Of a stretch of DNA of 64,000 nucleotides, positions 1-12,864 are shown piece by piece (position 1 is the stretch's first letter; each line of letters starts with the position of its first letter). Source of the stretch: CAWBVG01 sp963792175 (GTDB lineage: Bacteria; Acidobacteriota; Vicinamibacteria; Vicinamibacterales; CAVVIG01); the NCBI GenBank assembly GCA_963792175.1, contig CAWBVG010000024.1:1-64000 (forward strand). The letters are read 5' to 3'. A program made the position numbers and the translations under genes. The notes beneath the pieces were generated by a model that searched no databases, was not told the origin of the DNA, and worked only from the letters and a program-made list of their open reading frames with translations.

Positions 1-112
1 TGCCGGCAGCGACCTACTCTCCCATACCGCCGCGAGCGCCAGCGAGCGGCTGAAGAAACAGAGCCCATACCTGTATGGGAACTGTATGTCAGCATCACGC
101 GCTGCCGGCGTA
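1..112. repeat. Inverted, degenerate copies of the 5S rRNA 3' end
   Basis: Bases 1-26 are identical to 161-186, the 3' end of the 5S gene on the minus strand. Bases 70-112 are a diverged copy of the same 5S end in the opposite orientation (CTGTATGGGAACTGTATG, then GCTGCCGGCG). The two copies face each other, so the segment begins TGCCGGCAGC and ends GCTGCCGGCG. Neither is a complete 5S gene. It may be a remnant of a 5S duplication or an assembly artefact at a contig edge; the sequence does not decide. Confidence 0.55.
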
Positions 113-115
113 CAC

Positions 116-150
116 GAAAAAGGCCCGATCGTTTTTCAACGACCGGGCCT
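116..150 (-). terminator. Rho-independent terminator of the rRNA operon
   Basis: Read on the minus strand, a 13-bp stem (AGGCCCGGTCGTT / AACGATCGGGCCT, one G-U pair) closes a GAAA loop and is followed by TTTT. It lies 10 bases beyond the 5S 3' end, where the ribosomal operon should stop. Confidence 0.88.
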
Positions 151-160
151 CGAGGAATAA

Positions 161-278
<118 letters not shown>

Positions 279-448
279 AACTTGGCTGCCTGGGGTCTAC
301 CGTCTCGCGGCGCCACTCGCAGCGGCACATAGCGCGCGACGGAGATCGTCCCAGACAATCTCGTAGAACTGTCAGAGCAATTGCGAGTTGCGAACGCGAA
401 TGGTCGGCAGACCTCGCCAATTCGTCAGCTATCAGCTTCGAGTATCAG

Positions 449-477
449 ACAACTGAATATTCTGCAAACGGTAGTTT
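449..477 (-). other. 23S rRNA processing stem, 3' arm
   Basis: These 29 bases are the exact reverse complement of 3601-3629 on the other side of the 23S gene. In the transcript the arms pair and loop out the 23S precursor, the usual substrate of RNase III. The perfect complementarity is seen; the processing role follows from the known arrangement in bacterial rRNA operons. Confidence 0.85.
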
Positions 478-536
478 CTCGTTCCACGCTCACGCAGCGG
501 TTTCCGCGTGCATTCACGTTGTTAGAAACAATTTAT

Positions 537-3526
<2,990 letters not shown>

Positions 3527-3600
3527 ATAAGAAACTCGAGCTCACGCCTGGCTTACGCCACTGCGTCAGCTTCATGCACACTGCGTGTGTGTGGTCGGAA

Positions 3601-3629
3601 AAACTACCGTTTGCAGAATATTCAGTTGT
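3601..3629 (-). other. 23S rRNA processing stem, 5' arm
   Basis: This arm is a perfect 29-base complement of 449-477. It is followed upstream (plus-strand 3629-3640) by TCAAAGAACCCG. On the transcript that reads as GTTCTTTGA, resembling the boxA-like leader element that recurs upstream of tRNA-Ile and 16S in this operon. Confidence 0.85.
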
Positions 3630-3737
3630 CAAAGAACCCGAAAACGTTTGGGCCGCCTTCGCCACCATCAGGTGGCTTGCCGGCCGTCGCTCGCTTCGCG
3701 TGGCCTTTTTGCAGTCACGCGTCTCGAGAGCAAAGGT

Positions 3738-3810
3738 TGGAGAATACCGGGCTCGAACCGGTGACCTCCTGGTTGCAAACCAGGCGCTCTCCCAGCTGAG
3801 CTAATTCCCC
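3738..3810 (-). tRNA. tRNA-Ala (anticodon TGC)
   Basis: The minus-strand sequence starts GGGGAATTAGCTCAGCTGGG and has an anticodon arm CCTGGTTTGCAACCAGG giving anticodon TGC. It has a GGTTCGAGCC T-loop and ends ATTCTCCA. The 3' CCA is not encoded after the discriminator base. It sits in the 16S-23S spacer, the usual partner of tRNA-Ile. Confidence 0.95.
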
Positions 3811-3916
3811 GTATTGAATTGTGTGGTGTGGTTGCGCGACGGAAGGAAGGTTTGGAGATGAAACGTCCGAACGACCCTTCGCGCGCTAGGCACTACGCAA
3901 TACAAGCTCCTTTAAC

Positions 3917-3993
<77 letters not shown>

Positions 3994-4023
3994 AGGTATT
4001 CTCTTTCAAAGAACCGATGTGCC

Positions 4024-4051
4024 GGTTCTCTCAAAACTAGATAGAACGTGC
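4024..4051 (-). other. 16S rRNA processing stem, 3' arm
   Basis: These bases are a near-perfect reverse complement of 5920-5947 upstream of 16S. In the precursor the two arms form a stem of about 28 bp that brackets 16S, the expected RNase III substrate. The pairing can be read directly; the role is by analogy. Confidence 0.82.
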
Positions 4052-4117
4052 GTCGCACAAAAACCCATAAGTGCCAGATCGATCTTCGAGATGTCCAGAC
4101 GAAGTCTGGAAATACTC

Positions 4118-5678
<1,561 letters not shown>

Positions 5679-5919
5679 TTTGCTGGCCGCGCCATCTCGG
5701 CCGAAGCCGCGATTGCGCGACGCAACTGATTAACGCGAGCTGATATTTGGCTCTGCGTTGTTCAATCCGTTTTTTTGTCTCGTGGTTCGTCGCCAGTCGC
5801 CTTTGCACGGACTGACCACTCCGGTCGACCGATTCCGCGACGCCACTCGCTGACACTCTGTCCGACTCCGCTCTCGCGCTAACGCGCTCGAGCTTCGTCT
5901 AGACGGGTTGTGTGTGCTT

Positions 5920-5947
5920 GCACGCTCTATCTAGTTTTCAAAGAACC
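5920..5947 (-). other. 16S rRNA processing stem, 5' arm, with boxA-like element
   Basis: The transcript reads GGTTCTTTGAAAACTAGATA here, complementary to 4024-4051. Related copies of the TTCTTTGA core stand upstream of tRNA-Ile (about 4003-4018) and of 23S (about 3629-3640). This suggests a repeated antitermination or processing signal. Confidence 0.75.
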
Positions 5948-6126
5948 GACTGCTGGTGCGTCGAGGACGCCCCGCCCTGGCTCGCTTCCCGGTCTTCTTG
6001 GGGCACTCCGTAACCCTTGCGGGTCCCTCGTGCCACATGTTGCTGGGTTACTCTTCCCACCGTTTGGGACTTGCCCAAAAGGCCTCGCCGCATGGCCAGT
6101 TGCGGCGGATTTAGGGGAACCTTCTA

Positions 6127-6155
6127 AGGTTACTAGTCGGAACTGCCACTGTCAA
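6127..6155 (-). promoter_or_regulatory. Candidate rRNA operon promoter
   Basis: On the minus strand a perfect -35 hexamer TTGACA (6150-6155) is followed after exactly 17 bases by TAACCT (6127-6132), a weak -10 with three of six matches. It lies about 450 bases upstream of 16S and just beyond tyrS. The strong -35 and exact spacing support it; the -10 is poor. Confidence 0.45.
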
Positions 6156-6305
6156 CCATCTTTTTCGGCCAGGCTGGCCGACGTCAGGCGGCTGAGCTTC
6201 GTGGGAACGGTGCTTCGGGAAAAACCGGCTGATTACCTGAGCGGAATTTCGCGGCCCGAACGTTCGAAAAGTATCTCGTACCTGACGTCCCTGGTCAAGC
6301 GCCGT

Positions 6306-7586
6306 TTATTCGCCCGGGCTCAGCTTGAGCACGTGCTTCACGCGCTTCCCCTTCGCCAGCACCGCCAACGCACCCTTCCACAGATCGTTGACGCCCAGCC
6401 GCCGCTTCTCGTCTTTCACGCACTCATCGTTCAGATAGATCCCGCCGCCCCGAATCAAGCGCGTGGCTTCGCTCCGCGAACTCACCATCCGCGTATCCAC
6501 AAGCCATTGCGTGATCGGCCGCTCCTCCTGCAATTGCTGGAGCGTGACGTTGGTCGACGGCGCGTCACCGAGCGTCGCGAGCAGATCCTCAACCGGCAAC
6601 GCAAACGCATGTCCCGAGAACAACTGCTCTGACGCCCGGCGCGCCTTCTCTTCTTCGTCCGCTCCGTGGACGCGCGCTGTCACATCGCTCGCGAGAACGC
6701 GCTGCGCTTCGCGTTTTTCCGGCGCCGACTGAGTCGCGCGCGCCAAGGCCTCGATCCGATCCTGATCGAGAAACGTGAAGTATTTCAGGTACGACACGAC
6801 GTCGCGGTCGTCGGTGTTCAGCCAGAACTGATAGAACTCGAACGGCGACGTGCGCTCGGGATCGAGCCAGACGGTCCCAGCTTCCGTCTTCCCGAACTTC
6901 GTCCCGCCGGCCGTTGTCATCAGCGGCCACACCAGCCCGTGCGTTTTCTTGCCGCGCAGTTTCCGGATCAACTCGATGCCGGCGGTGATGTTGCCCCACT
7001 GATCGCTTCCGCCCAGTTGCAGCGTGCAGTGGTAGCGATCGAACAGCTCGAGATAGTCACGCGCCTGCAGCAGCAGATAGCTGAACTCGGTGTACGAGAT
7101 CCCCTCTTCACTCTCCAGGCGCCGGTTCACCGCCTCTTTCTGAAGCATGTAATTGACGGTGAAGTACTTTCCGGTGTCGCGGAGAAATCCGAGCAGGTCG
7201 AACTTCGCGAGCCAATCAGCGTTGTTGACGATGCGCGCGGGATTCGTCGCGCTGTCGAAGTCGAGCAGCCGCGCGAGCTGAGGCTTGATGCCGGCCACGT
7301 TGCGCTCGATCTCCTCGAGCGACAGCAGCGGACGCTCCTGGGTCGGCTTCGGATCGCCGATCATGCCGGTGCCACCGCCAACCAGAGCGATCGGTGAATG
7401 ACCGGCGCGCTGCAGCCGCGCGAGACCCATCATCGTCAGCAGCGATCCGACATGCAGGCTCGACGCGGTGGGGTCGAAGCCGATGTACGCGGTGACCCGT
7501 TCGGTGGTGAAGGCGTCGGCAAGCCCTTCCGTCGACTCCGCTACCAGCCCGCGCCATTTCAACTCGTCGTAGAGATTCGTCATCAA
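6306..7586 (-). CDS. tyrS: Tyrosyl-tRNA synthetase
   Basis: TyrS charges tRNA-Tyr with tyrosine in the cytoplasm using ATP. The 426-residue protein has the class I signature HVGS at residues 45-48, in place of HIGH. It also has the tyrosine-binding stretch GGSDQWGN near 192-199, a KFGKT form of the KMSKS loop at 230-234 and a C-terminal S4 RNA-binding domain (RLIRGGGIYLNDE). The length is typical. The start is ATG at 7586, with a second ATG directly after it. It is divergent from the metallophosphoesterase with only 24 bases between the two start codons, so at least one promoter must lie inside the neighbouring coding sequence. No T-box leader is visible. Confidence 0.96.
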   Translation of the reverse strand: MMTNLYDELKWRGLVAESTEGLADAFTTERVTAYIGFDPTASSLHVGSLLTMMGLARLQRAGHSPIALVGGGTGMIGDPKPTQERPLLSLEEIERNVAGIKPQLARLLDFDSATNPARIVNNADWLAKFDLLGFLRDTGKYFTVNYMLQKEAVNRRLESEEGISYTEFSYLLLQARDYLELFDRYHCTLQLGGSDQWGNITAGIELIRKLRGKKTHGLVWPLMTTAGGTKFGKTEAGTVWLDPERTSPFEFYQFWLNTDDRDVVSYLKYFTFLDQDRIEALARATQSAPEKREAQRVLASDVTARVHGADEEEKARRASEQLFSGHAFALPVEDLLATLGDAPSTNVTLQQLQEERPITQWLVDTRMVSSRSEATRLIRGGGIYLNDECVKDEKRRLGVNDLWKGALAVLAKGKRVKHVLKLSPGE

Positions 7587-7610
7587 ACCAACGGGTTACT
7601 ATACCAGCCG

Positions 7611-8426
7611 ATGGCTGTGACTCGTCGCGCCGTGCTCAAGACGTTTGCCGCGACCGGCATCGGCGCGCTCACCGGCTCCGGGTTCTACGGCTTCGCGTAC
7701 GCGCGCCATCAACTCGAGATCACTCGCGCCGATGTGCCGGTGCCGCGTTTGCCCGCCGCGCTCGTCGGACTGAAGATCGGTTTGATGACCGACCTGCACC
7801 GCAGCATCTGGGTCTCACACGACGACGTCACTCACGCGGTCACCACGCTGATGAGCGAGCGGCCCGACATCATCGTCCTTGGCGGCGACTACGTGACGCG
7901 CCAGGATCGTGAGTACGTCGTCCCGTCCGCCGAGGCCCTGAGGCCGCTGTCGGCGCCGCAGGGCGTGTTCGGCATCCTCGGCAACCACGACGACGATCAC
8001 GACATGCCCGCGGCGCTGGCAAAAAACGGCGTTCAGGTGTTGAAGGACGCGCGCACGCGACTGCGGATCAAGGGCGAGACGGTCGATCTCATCGGGATCA
8101 GGTTCTGGACCAAGCGCCAGATCGAGATCGCCGATCTGGTGCGCGATTCCGCGCCGATGACCATTCTGCTCGCGCACGATCCACGTCGGCTGACCGAAGC
8201 CGCTGCGCTCGGCGTACCGCTCGTGCTCTCCGGCCACACGCATGGCGGCCAGGTCGTGCTACCGCTCGTCGGTGCGATCGCCGCCCAGAAATTTCCGATT
8301 GTCGCCGGCCAGGGTCACCGCGGGCGAACGACGATGTTCGTGAGCCGCGGCGTCGGAACGGTGTACGTGCCGGTCAGATTGAACTGCCCGCCGGAAGTGG
8401 CCGTGCTGACACTGCGGTCGGCTTAG
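7611..8426 (+). CDS. Exported metallophosphoesterase (calcineurin-like)
   Basis: A 271-residue protein of the calcineurin-like phosphoesterase family. The N-terminus MAVTRRAVLKTFAATG looks like a twin-arginine-type or lipid-anchoring signal, suggesting export. The metal-binding motifs appear in order: MTDLH, GGDYV, GNHD and a terminal GHTHGGQ, as in YkuE-like enzymes that act on membrane-exposed phosphoesters. The substrate cannot be told from sequence. The ATG at 7611 was chosen because the signal peptide begins there; reading further upstream runs into tyrS. The 3' end overlaps the convergent purN by four bases. Confidence 0.85.
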   Translation: MAVTRRAVLKTFAATGIGALTGSGFYGFAYARHQLEITRADVPVPRLPAALVGLKIGLMTDLHRSIWVSHDDVTHAVTTLMSERPDIIVLGGDYVTRQDREYVVPSAEALRPLSAPQGVFGILGNHDDDHDMPAALAKNGVQVLKDARTRLRIKGETVDLIGIRFWTKRQIEIADLVRDSAPMTILLAHDPRRLTEAAALGVPLVLSGHTHGGQVVLPLVGAIAAQKFPIVAGQGHRGRTTMFVSRGVGTVYVPVRLNCPPEVAVLTLRSA

Positions 8427-9041
8427 GATCGCATCCGACGTACGAAGCGCCGGCCCTCAATCGACCAGCCGCCGTCCAGCACCAGTTGAATCGCTTCGGG
8501 GTAAATCCGATGCTCTTCGAGCAGGATGCGGGCCGACAGCGTGTCGACCGTGTCGTCAGCGAGCACCGGGACCGCGGCCTGAACGATGATCGGCCCGCCG
8601 TCCAGTTCCGACGTCACCAGGTGGACCGTCGCGCCCGAGACGCGCACGCCATGCGCGAGAGCCTGTCGCTGCGCATCGAGTCCCGGGAACGCCGGGAGCA
8701 GCGACGGGTGGATATTCAGGATCCGGTCGGGAAACGCGGCCAGCATGGGCGTCGCCGACAAGACGCATGAAGCCTGCCAGACAAACGAGATCCACGCGCG
8801 CATCGCGCAGCAGGGCCACGAGCGCCGCATCGTAGGCGTCGCGATCGGGCAGGTCGCGAGCCGGCAGCACGCACGTGTCGATTCCGGCGTCGCGCGCCCG
8901 CTGCAGGCCGGGGACTTCGGCCCGATTCGAAATCACGACCGCCAGTGTGGCGTTGAGACGCCCGTCGGCAACCGCGTCAATCATCGACTGGAGATTGGAT
9001 CCACGGCCGGAGATCAGCACTCCGAGCCGGCGGCTAGACAT
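8423..9041 (-). CDS. purN: Phosphoribosylglycinamide formyltransferase (frameshifted)
   Basis: PurN transfers a formyl group from 10-formyl-THF to GAR, step 3 of purine synthesis. The N-terminal part, LGVLISGRGSNLQSMIDA through VCLAGFMRL, and the C-terminal part, with the catalytic-region motif NIHPSLLPAFPG and SGATVHLV, lie in two different frames. They join near 8758-8765, where one extra base (or two missing) is implied. Together they make about 205 residues, the normal size. The ATG at 9041 overlaps the end of purM by eight bases, indicating translational coupling. It is the last gene of the purine operon. I read the shift as a likely sequence error, not a decayed gene, because both halves are otherwise intact. 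Confidence 0.88.
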
Positions 9042-10062
9042 AGCCCACGTCTCGAGAGCCGGAGACGACCAACCCGATTCTGACCGCATGGGGCTCGCCG
9101 TTGCGAGCGAGGGTGTCGATGATTTGCTCGGTTTCTGCCGGCGCACACACGAGAATCAAACCGATCCCCATGTTGAACGCGCGAAACATCTCGTCACGGG
9201 GAATCTGCCCGCGCTCCTGCAGCAGCTGAAACAACGCCGGCACGCTCCACGCACCCAGATCGATCTCGGCACTGCACCCTTCGGGCAACACGCGCGGAAG
9301 GTTCTCGGTGATACCGCCTCCGGTGATATGCGCCAGTCCCTTGAGCGTCTGACGTGGGAGTAGCGGCCGCACCACCGGCAGATACGAGCGGTGCGGCGCC
9401 AGCAGCGCGTCTCCAACCGTGGCGCCGAGCTCCGGCACGACCGTGTCAGCCGTCCAGCCCATCGACTCGAACAACACCCGGCGAGCCAATGAATAGCCGT
9501 TGGTGTGCAGCCCGGCGGATGGCAGTCCGATGAGTACGTCGCCGGGCACAATCGACCGACCGTCGATCACCCGGGACCGCTCGACGATGCCGACGATGAA
9601 CCCGGCGATGTCGTATTCGCCGTCGGCGTAGAACCCCGGCATCTCCGCAGTCTCGCCGCCCAGCAGCGCGCAGCCGTTTTCACGGCACGCCTTGGCAATA
9701 CCGCCGACAACCTCCTCGGCCACGGCGGGGTCCAGCCGGCCGGTCGCGAGGTAATCGAGAAAGAACAGCGGCTCGGCGCCCTGCACCAGGATGTCGTTGA
9801 CGCAATGGTTGACGAGATCGGCGCCTACGGTGCCGTGCCGGCCGGTCATGAACGCGACTTTCAGCTTGGTCCCGACGCCGTCAGCGCTCGAGACCAGCAC
9901 CGGCTCCTGATAGCGGTCGCGATCGAGACGGAACAGGCCGCCGAACGACCCGATGTCGGAGAGCACGCCCGGCGTGAACGTTCCGCGCGCCAGCGATCTG
10001 ATGCGCCGGACGGCTTCGTTGCCGGCATCGATGTCGACACCGGACGCCTTATAGTCCGTCAC
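9034..10062 (-). CDS. purM: Phosphoribosylformylglycinamidine cyclo-ligase (AIR synthetase)
   Basis: PurM closes the imidazole ring of AIR from FGAM with ATP, step 5 of purine synthesis. The 342-residue protein carries the family features GVDIDAGNEAV at the N-terminus, SADGVGTKLKVA, VNDILVQGAEPLFFLDYLA and GGETAEMPG, followed by HITGGGITENLPRVLP. The start codon is GTG (10060-10062) and overlaps the TGA of the upstream HEAT-repeat gene as GTGA. Its own end overlaps purN. The gene has no frameshift. Confidence 0.96.
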   Translation of the reverse strand: MTDYKASGVDIDAGNEAVRRIRSLARGTFTPGVLSDIGSFGGLFRLDRDRYQEPVLVSSADGVGTKLKVAFMTGRHGTVGADLVNHCVNDILVQGAEPLFFLDYLATGRLDPAVAEEVVGGIAKACRENGCALLGGETAEMPGFYADGEYDIAGFIVGIVERSRVIDGRSIVPGDVLIGLPSAGLHTNGYSLARRVLFESMGWTADTVVPELGATVGDALLAPHRSYLPVVRPLLPRQTLKGLAHITGGGITENLPRVLPEGCSAEIDLGAWSVPALFQLLQERGQIPRDEMFRAFNMGIGLILVCAPAETEQIIDTLARNGEPHAVRIGLVVSGSRDVGYV

Positions 10063-11408
10063 CGTTTCAGCCGCGTCTCGACGTCACCCACGGCCGTCGC
10101 GAGAGCGATCGCGGCACAGACACCAAGAAGGTTGCGAAGCATGGCGTGTCTCAGAAATCGAGCGTGCCGATGAGATTCTGCATCAGGCCGCGGCGGCGGA
10201 GAATTTTCGGGTGATTCCCAGTAGGTGCGCCGCACCAGCGCGAAGAAGCGCTCCTTGTCGAGATCCTCTTCGAGCATGTCGAACCCTTCGGCCATCAGCG
10301 CGATCGCCTTCGCCCGGTCGGCGCTTTTGTCGGGGCTCTCGAGCAGCTTCAGCATCAGCGGCGTGTTGCGCAGTGCGACCGTGGCGAGCGCGAGCGCCAC
10401 CGGTGCGCGGGTCGGGTCGCGCGACGGGATGCCAATCTGGATGAGCGCTTCGGCCGATTCCACGCGGCCCGCGACCGCCAGGGCGCCAAGGCCGGCGGCC
10501 GCGCTGCGGAGCAACTCCTGGAAGCCGATGTTCTGGTCCGAAAACTTCAGGCTGTTAATCAGGTAGCCCTCGTGCGACCCGCAATTGACGCCGAGCAGGC
10601 AGATTGCTGCGGCGACCGACGCCTGTGTCTGACGGGGCACCGACTGCTGAAGGCCTGCGAGGGTTTCCAGCGCCCGCGGCGCCCCGATCTTGCCAAGTGT
10701 CAGCGCCGCGTCGTCCTGCAACGGTCCATCGAGCTTCGAGATGGCGGAAATTGCGTCGACCGCGTACGCGGCCTTGTAGTCGCCGAGCGCTTCGATGACG
10801 GCGCTCCGGAAAAAATCCTCGCCCCTCGCGACCTCGCGTAGCAAGGCCTGACGGACGCGCGCGCTCTCTTCGCCCGCCGGTGCGGCGAGCGCCGCCAGCG
10901 CGCGCACGAGCGACGGCCGGACGAACTGCCCCTGCTCCTTGTCGAGCGCCGTGAGAAACTGCGGCAGCAGGTCCCGATCAGGATTGTGCTCGAAAAAACT
11001 GTAGGCGACAGTGCGCAGGCGATCATTGGGACTCGCCAAGGCTTCGCGCATCGAGTCCTTCGTGCGCGGATCGTTGAACGCGGTCAGCAGGACGAGCGCG
11101 CGATATCGAACGTAGCCGTCCGCGTGCTCGGCGACGGCTTGCAGCAGGGCGGGCACCGCCTGCGCCGCCGGTGTCCGCCGGACAATGCGCGACGCGTTCG
11201 CGCGAACCGCATAGTCGAGCTTCCCGAGATTGTCGATCGCGGTCTTGAGCTGCGCCGCACTGACCGGCTGCGGCGACGTCGGCTCTTGCGCAGCCGCGAC
11301 CCCGCGGCGCAACGGGACAAGGACACAAAGGAAGGAACAAAGGACACAAAGGACTACCTCGAGGCTGACAGGACGAGCAGCACGATAGCCTTTGTGGCCT
11401 CTGCTCAT
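10059..11408 (-). CDS. Secreted HEAT-repeat protein inside the purine operon
   Basis: This 449-residue protein is made mostly of alpha-helical HEAT/PBS-lyase-like repeats, such as AVPALLQAVAEHADGYVRYR and ALGDYKAAYAVDAISAISK. Such repeats usually form protein-binding solenoids. The N-terminus has a hydrophobic core (residues about 18-32, rich in L, V and C) ending in VAAAQE, a plausible signal peptide. That core is encoded by a short-period repeat at 11315-11353. The ATG overlaps the stop of purF (ATGA) and the stop overlaps the GTG of purM, so it is co-translated with purine enzymes although nothing in it suggests a purine role. A second hydrophobic stretch near the C-terminus (LLGVCAAIALATAVG) may anchor it. 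Function unknown. Confidence 0.75.
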   Translation of the reverse strand: MSRGHKGYRAARPVSLEVVLCVLCSFLCVLVPLRRGVAAAQEPTSPQPVSAAQLKTAIDNLGKLDYAVRANASRIVRRTPAAQAVPALLQAVAEHADGYVRYRALVLLTAFNDPRTKDSMREALASPNDRLRTVAYSFFEHNPDRDLLPQFLTALDKEQGQFVRPSLVRALAALAAPAGEESARVRQALLREVARGEDFFRSAVIEALGDYKAAYAVDAISAISKLDGPLQDDAALTLGKIGAPRALETLAGLQQSVPRQTQASVAAAICLLGVNCGSHEGYLINSLKFSDQNIGFQELLRSAAAGLGALAVAGRVESAEALIQIGIPSRDPTRAPVALALATVALRNTPLMLKLLESPDKSADRAKAIALMAEGFDMLEEDLDKERFFALVRRTYWESPENSPPPRPDAESHRHARFLRHAMLRNLLGVCAAIALATAVGDVETRLKR

Positions 11409-11464
11409 TTCGTGACAGCCTCCGTGTCCTTGTCCTTGTCCTTGTCTTTATCCTTGTCTTTGTC
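11315..11464. repeat. Short-period inverted repeat spanning the purF/HEAT junction
   Basis: The left part (11315-11353) repeats ACAAAGGACACAAAGG-like units. The right part (11389-11464) carries CCTTTGTGG and then six-base GTCCTT/GTCTTT units (11425-11464). The two parts are inverted relative to each other, as in the intergenic arrays elsewhere in the window, but here both arms lie inside coding sequence. Confidence 0.75.
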
Positions 11465-12862
11465 GAGCTTCAGCGCGAGCTGCAGGTATGTCGCCTCGTC
11501 GCGCGGAAATTCGACCGGATAGTGACCCGTGTAGCACGAGCTGCAATACGAGCCCCGGTCCGATCCCACCGTGCTCAGAAGGCCTTCAAGGCTCATGTAG
11601 GCGACGCTGTCGGCTTCGAGAAACTCGCGAATCTCTTCGATGGTGTGCGTGGCGGCGATCAACTCCGACTTGCGCGGCGTGTCGACGCCGTAGAAGCAGG
11701 GGGAAATCGTCGGCGGACAGCTGATTCTGACGTGGACCTCTTTCGCGCCGGCAGCCCGCACCATGCGCACGATCTTCTGTGACGTGGTGCCGCGAACCAG
11801 CGAGTCGTCGACCAGAATCACTCGCCGGCCGTTGAGCACGCTCCTGACCGGATTCAGTTTGACCTTCACGCCAAAATGACGGATGGAGGCCTGCGGCTGG
11901 ATGAACGTTCGTCCCACGTAGTGATTGCGGATCAGGCCCATGCGGAGCGGGACACCCGAGACTTCGGCGTAGCCCATCGCCGCGCAGACACCGGAGTCGG
12001 GCACCGGGACGACCACGTCGGCGTCGACCGGCTGCTCGCGCGCCAGTACCCGCCCGAGCTCCGTGCGGACCTCGTTGACGCTGCGGCCGAACACGTAGCT
12101 GTCGGGACGGGCGAAATAGACATGTTCGAAGATGCAGTGCGCGAGCGGCGCCGGGGGGAACGCCTTGATCGAGCGCACGCCGTCGGCCGAGATGATCAGC
12201 ACTTCGCCAGGTTCCACGTCGCGTTCGTAGGTGGCGCCGATCAGGTCCATCGCGCAGGTTTCCGAGCAGACGACGTAGGCGTCGCCGAGACGGCCAAGCG
12301 CGAGCGGCCGGAAACCGTGGGGATCGCGAATGGCGACAAGGCGATCCTTCGTCAGCATCACCAGCGAAAACGCGCCCTGGGCCTGAGACACCGATTCCAC
12401 GATGGCGTCGTCGACGTGGCGCGCCTTCGATCGCGCGTAGAGGTGGAGAATCACCTCGGTGTCGCTGTTCGACTGGAAGATCGATCCCTGGCGGACGAGC
12501 TCGTCGCGCAGCTCCCGCGCGTTCACGAGGTTGCCGTTGTGGCAGATCGCAATCTGGCCATGCGCGCAGTCGATCAGGATCGGCTGCGCGTTCAGCAGCT
12601 TGCTCTCCCCCGCCGTCGAGTAGCGCACGTGGCCGATCGCGATCGACCCGGGTAGGTCCGCCAGCGCCGGTCCGTCGAACGTGTCGGCGACGTAGCCCAT
12701 CGCGCGAGAGATCCGCACCTGCTGCAGGTCCGACGCGGCGATGCCGGCACTCTCCTGCCCCCGGTGCTGCAACGCGTACAGCCCGAGGTAGGTCATGTTG
12801 GCGGCCTCCGGATGACCGAAGATGCCGAACACCCCGCACTCGTCTTTGAATTTGTCCAGCAT
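11405..12862 (-). CDS. purF: Amidophosphoribosyltransferase
   Basis: PurF makes phosphoribosylamine from PRPP and glutamine, the committed step of purine synthesis. The start was set at ATG 12862 (MLDKFKDECGVFGIFG), two bases after the purL stop. Cys9 begins the CGVFGI motif and would be the N-terminal nucleophile after propeptide removal, as in the Bacillus-type enzyme. LQHRGQESAGI, the PRPP loop VILVDDSLVRGTTS and a cluster of cysteines near the C-terminus (SYCSSCYTGHYP) suggest an Fe-S enzyme. The protein is 485 residues and ends in an unusual alternating Lys-Asp tail encoded by a six-base repeat (11425-11464). A longer reading frame joins this gene to purL only because purL contains a frameshift. 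Confidence 0.95.
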   Translation of the reverse strand: MLDKFKDECGVFGIFGHPEAANMTYLGLYALQHRGQESAGIAASDLQQVRISRAMGYVADTFDGPALADLPGSIAIGHVRYSTAGESKLLNAQPILIDCAHGQIAICHNGNLVNARELRDELVRQGSIFQSNSDTEVILHLYARSKARHVDDAIVESVSQAQGAFSLVMLTKDRLVAIRDPHGFRPLALGRLGDAYVVCSETCAMDLIGATYERDVEPGEVLIISADGVRSIKAFPPAPLAHCIFEHVYFARPDSYVFGRSVNEVRTELGRVLAREQPVDADVVVPVPDSGVCAAMGYAEVSGVPLRMGLIRNHYVGRTFIQPQASIRHFGVKVKLNPVRSVLNGRRVILVDDSLVRGTTSQKIVRMVRAAGAKEVHVRISCPPTISPCFYGVDTPRKSELIAATHTIEEIREFLEADSVAYMSLEGLLSTVGSDRGSYCSSCYTGHYPVEFPRDEATYLQLALKLDKDKDKDKDKDKDTEAVTK

Positions 12863-12864
12863 GT

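Larger units (their letters stand above)
5679..6305 (-). other. rRNA operon leader and promoter region
   Basis: This non-coding stretch lies between the end of tyrS and 16S, both on the minus strand. It holds the 5' processing arm (5920-5947), with the boxA-like GGTTCTTTGAAAAC on the transcribed strand, and a candidate promoter at 6127-6155. I see no convincing coding sequence; reading frames here are open only because of base composition. Confidence 0.7.

Noticed and set aside
5679..6632. T-box or other tyrosine-responsive leader near tyrS
   Set aside because: The region lies downstream of tyrS, not upstream, and no TGGNACC-type antiterminator sequence is seen.
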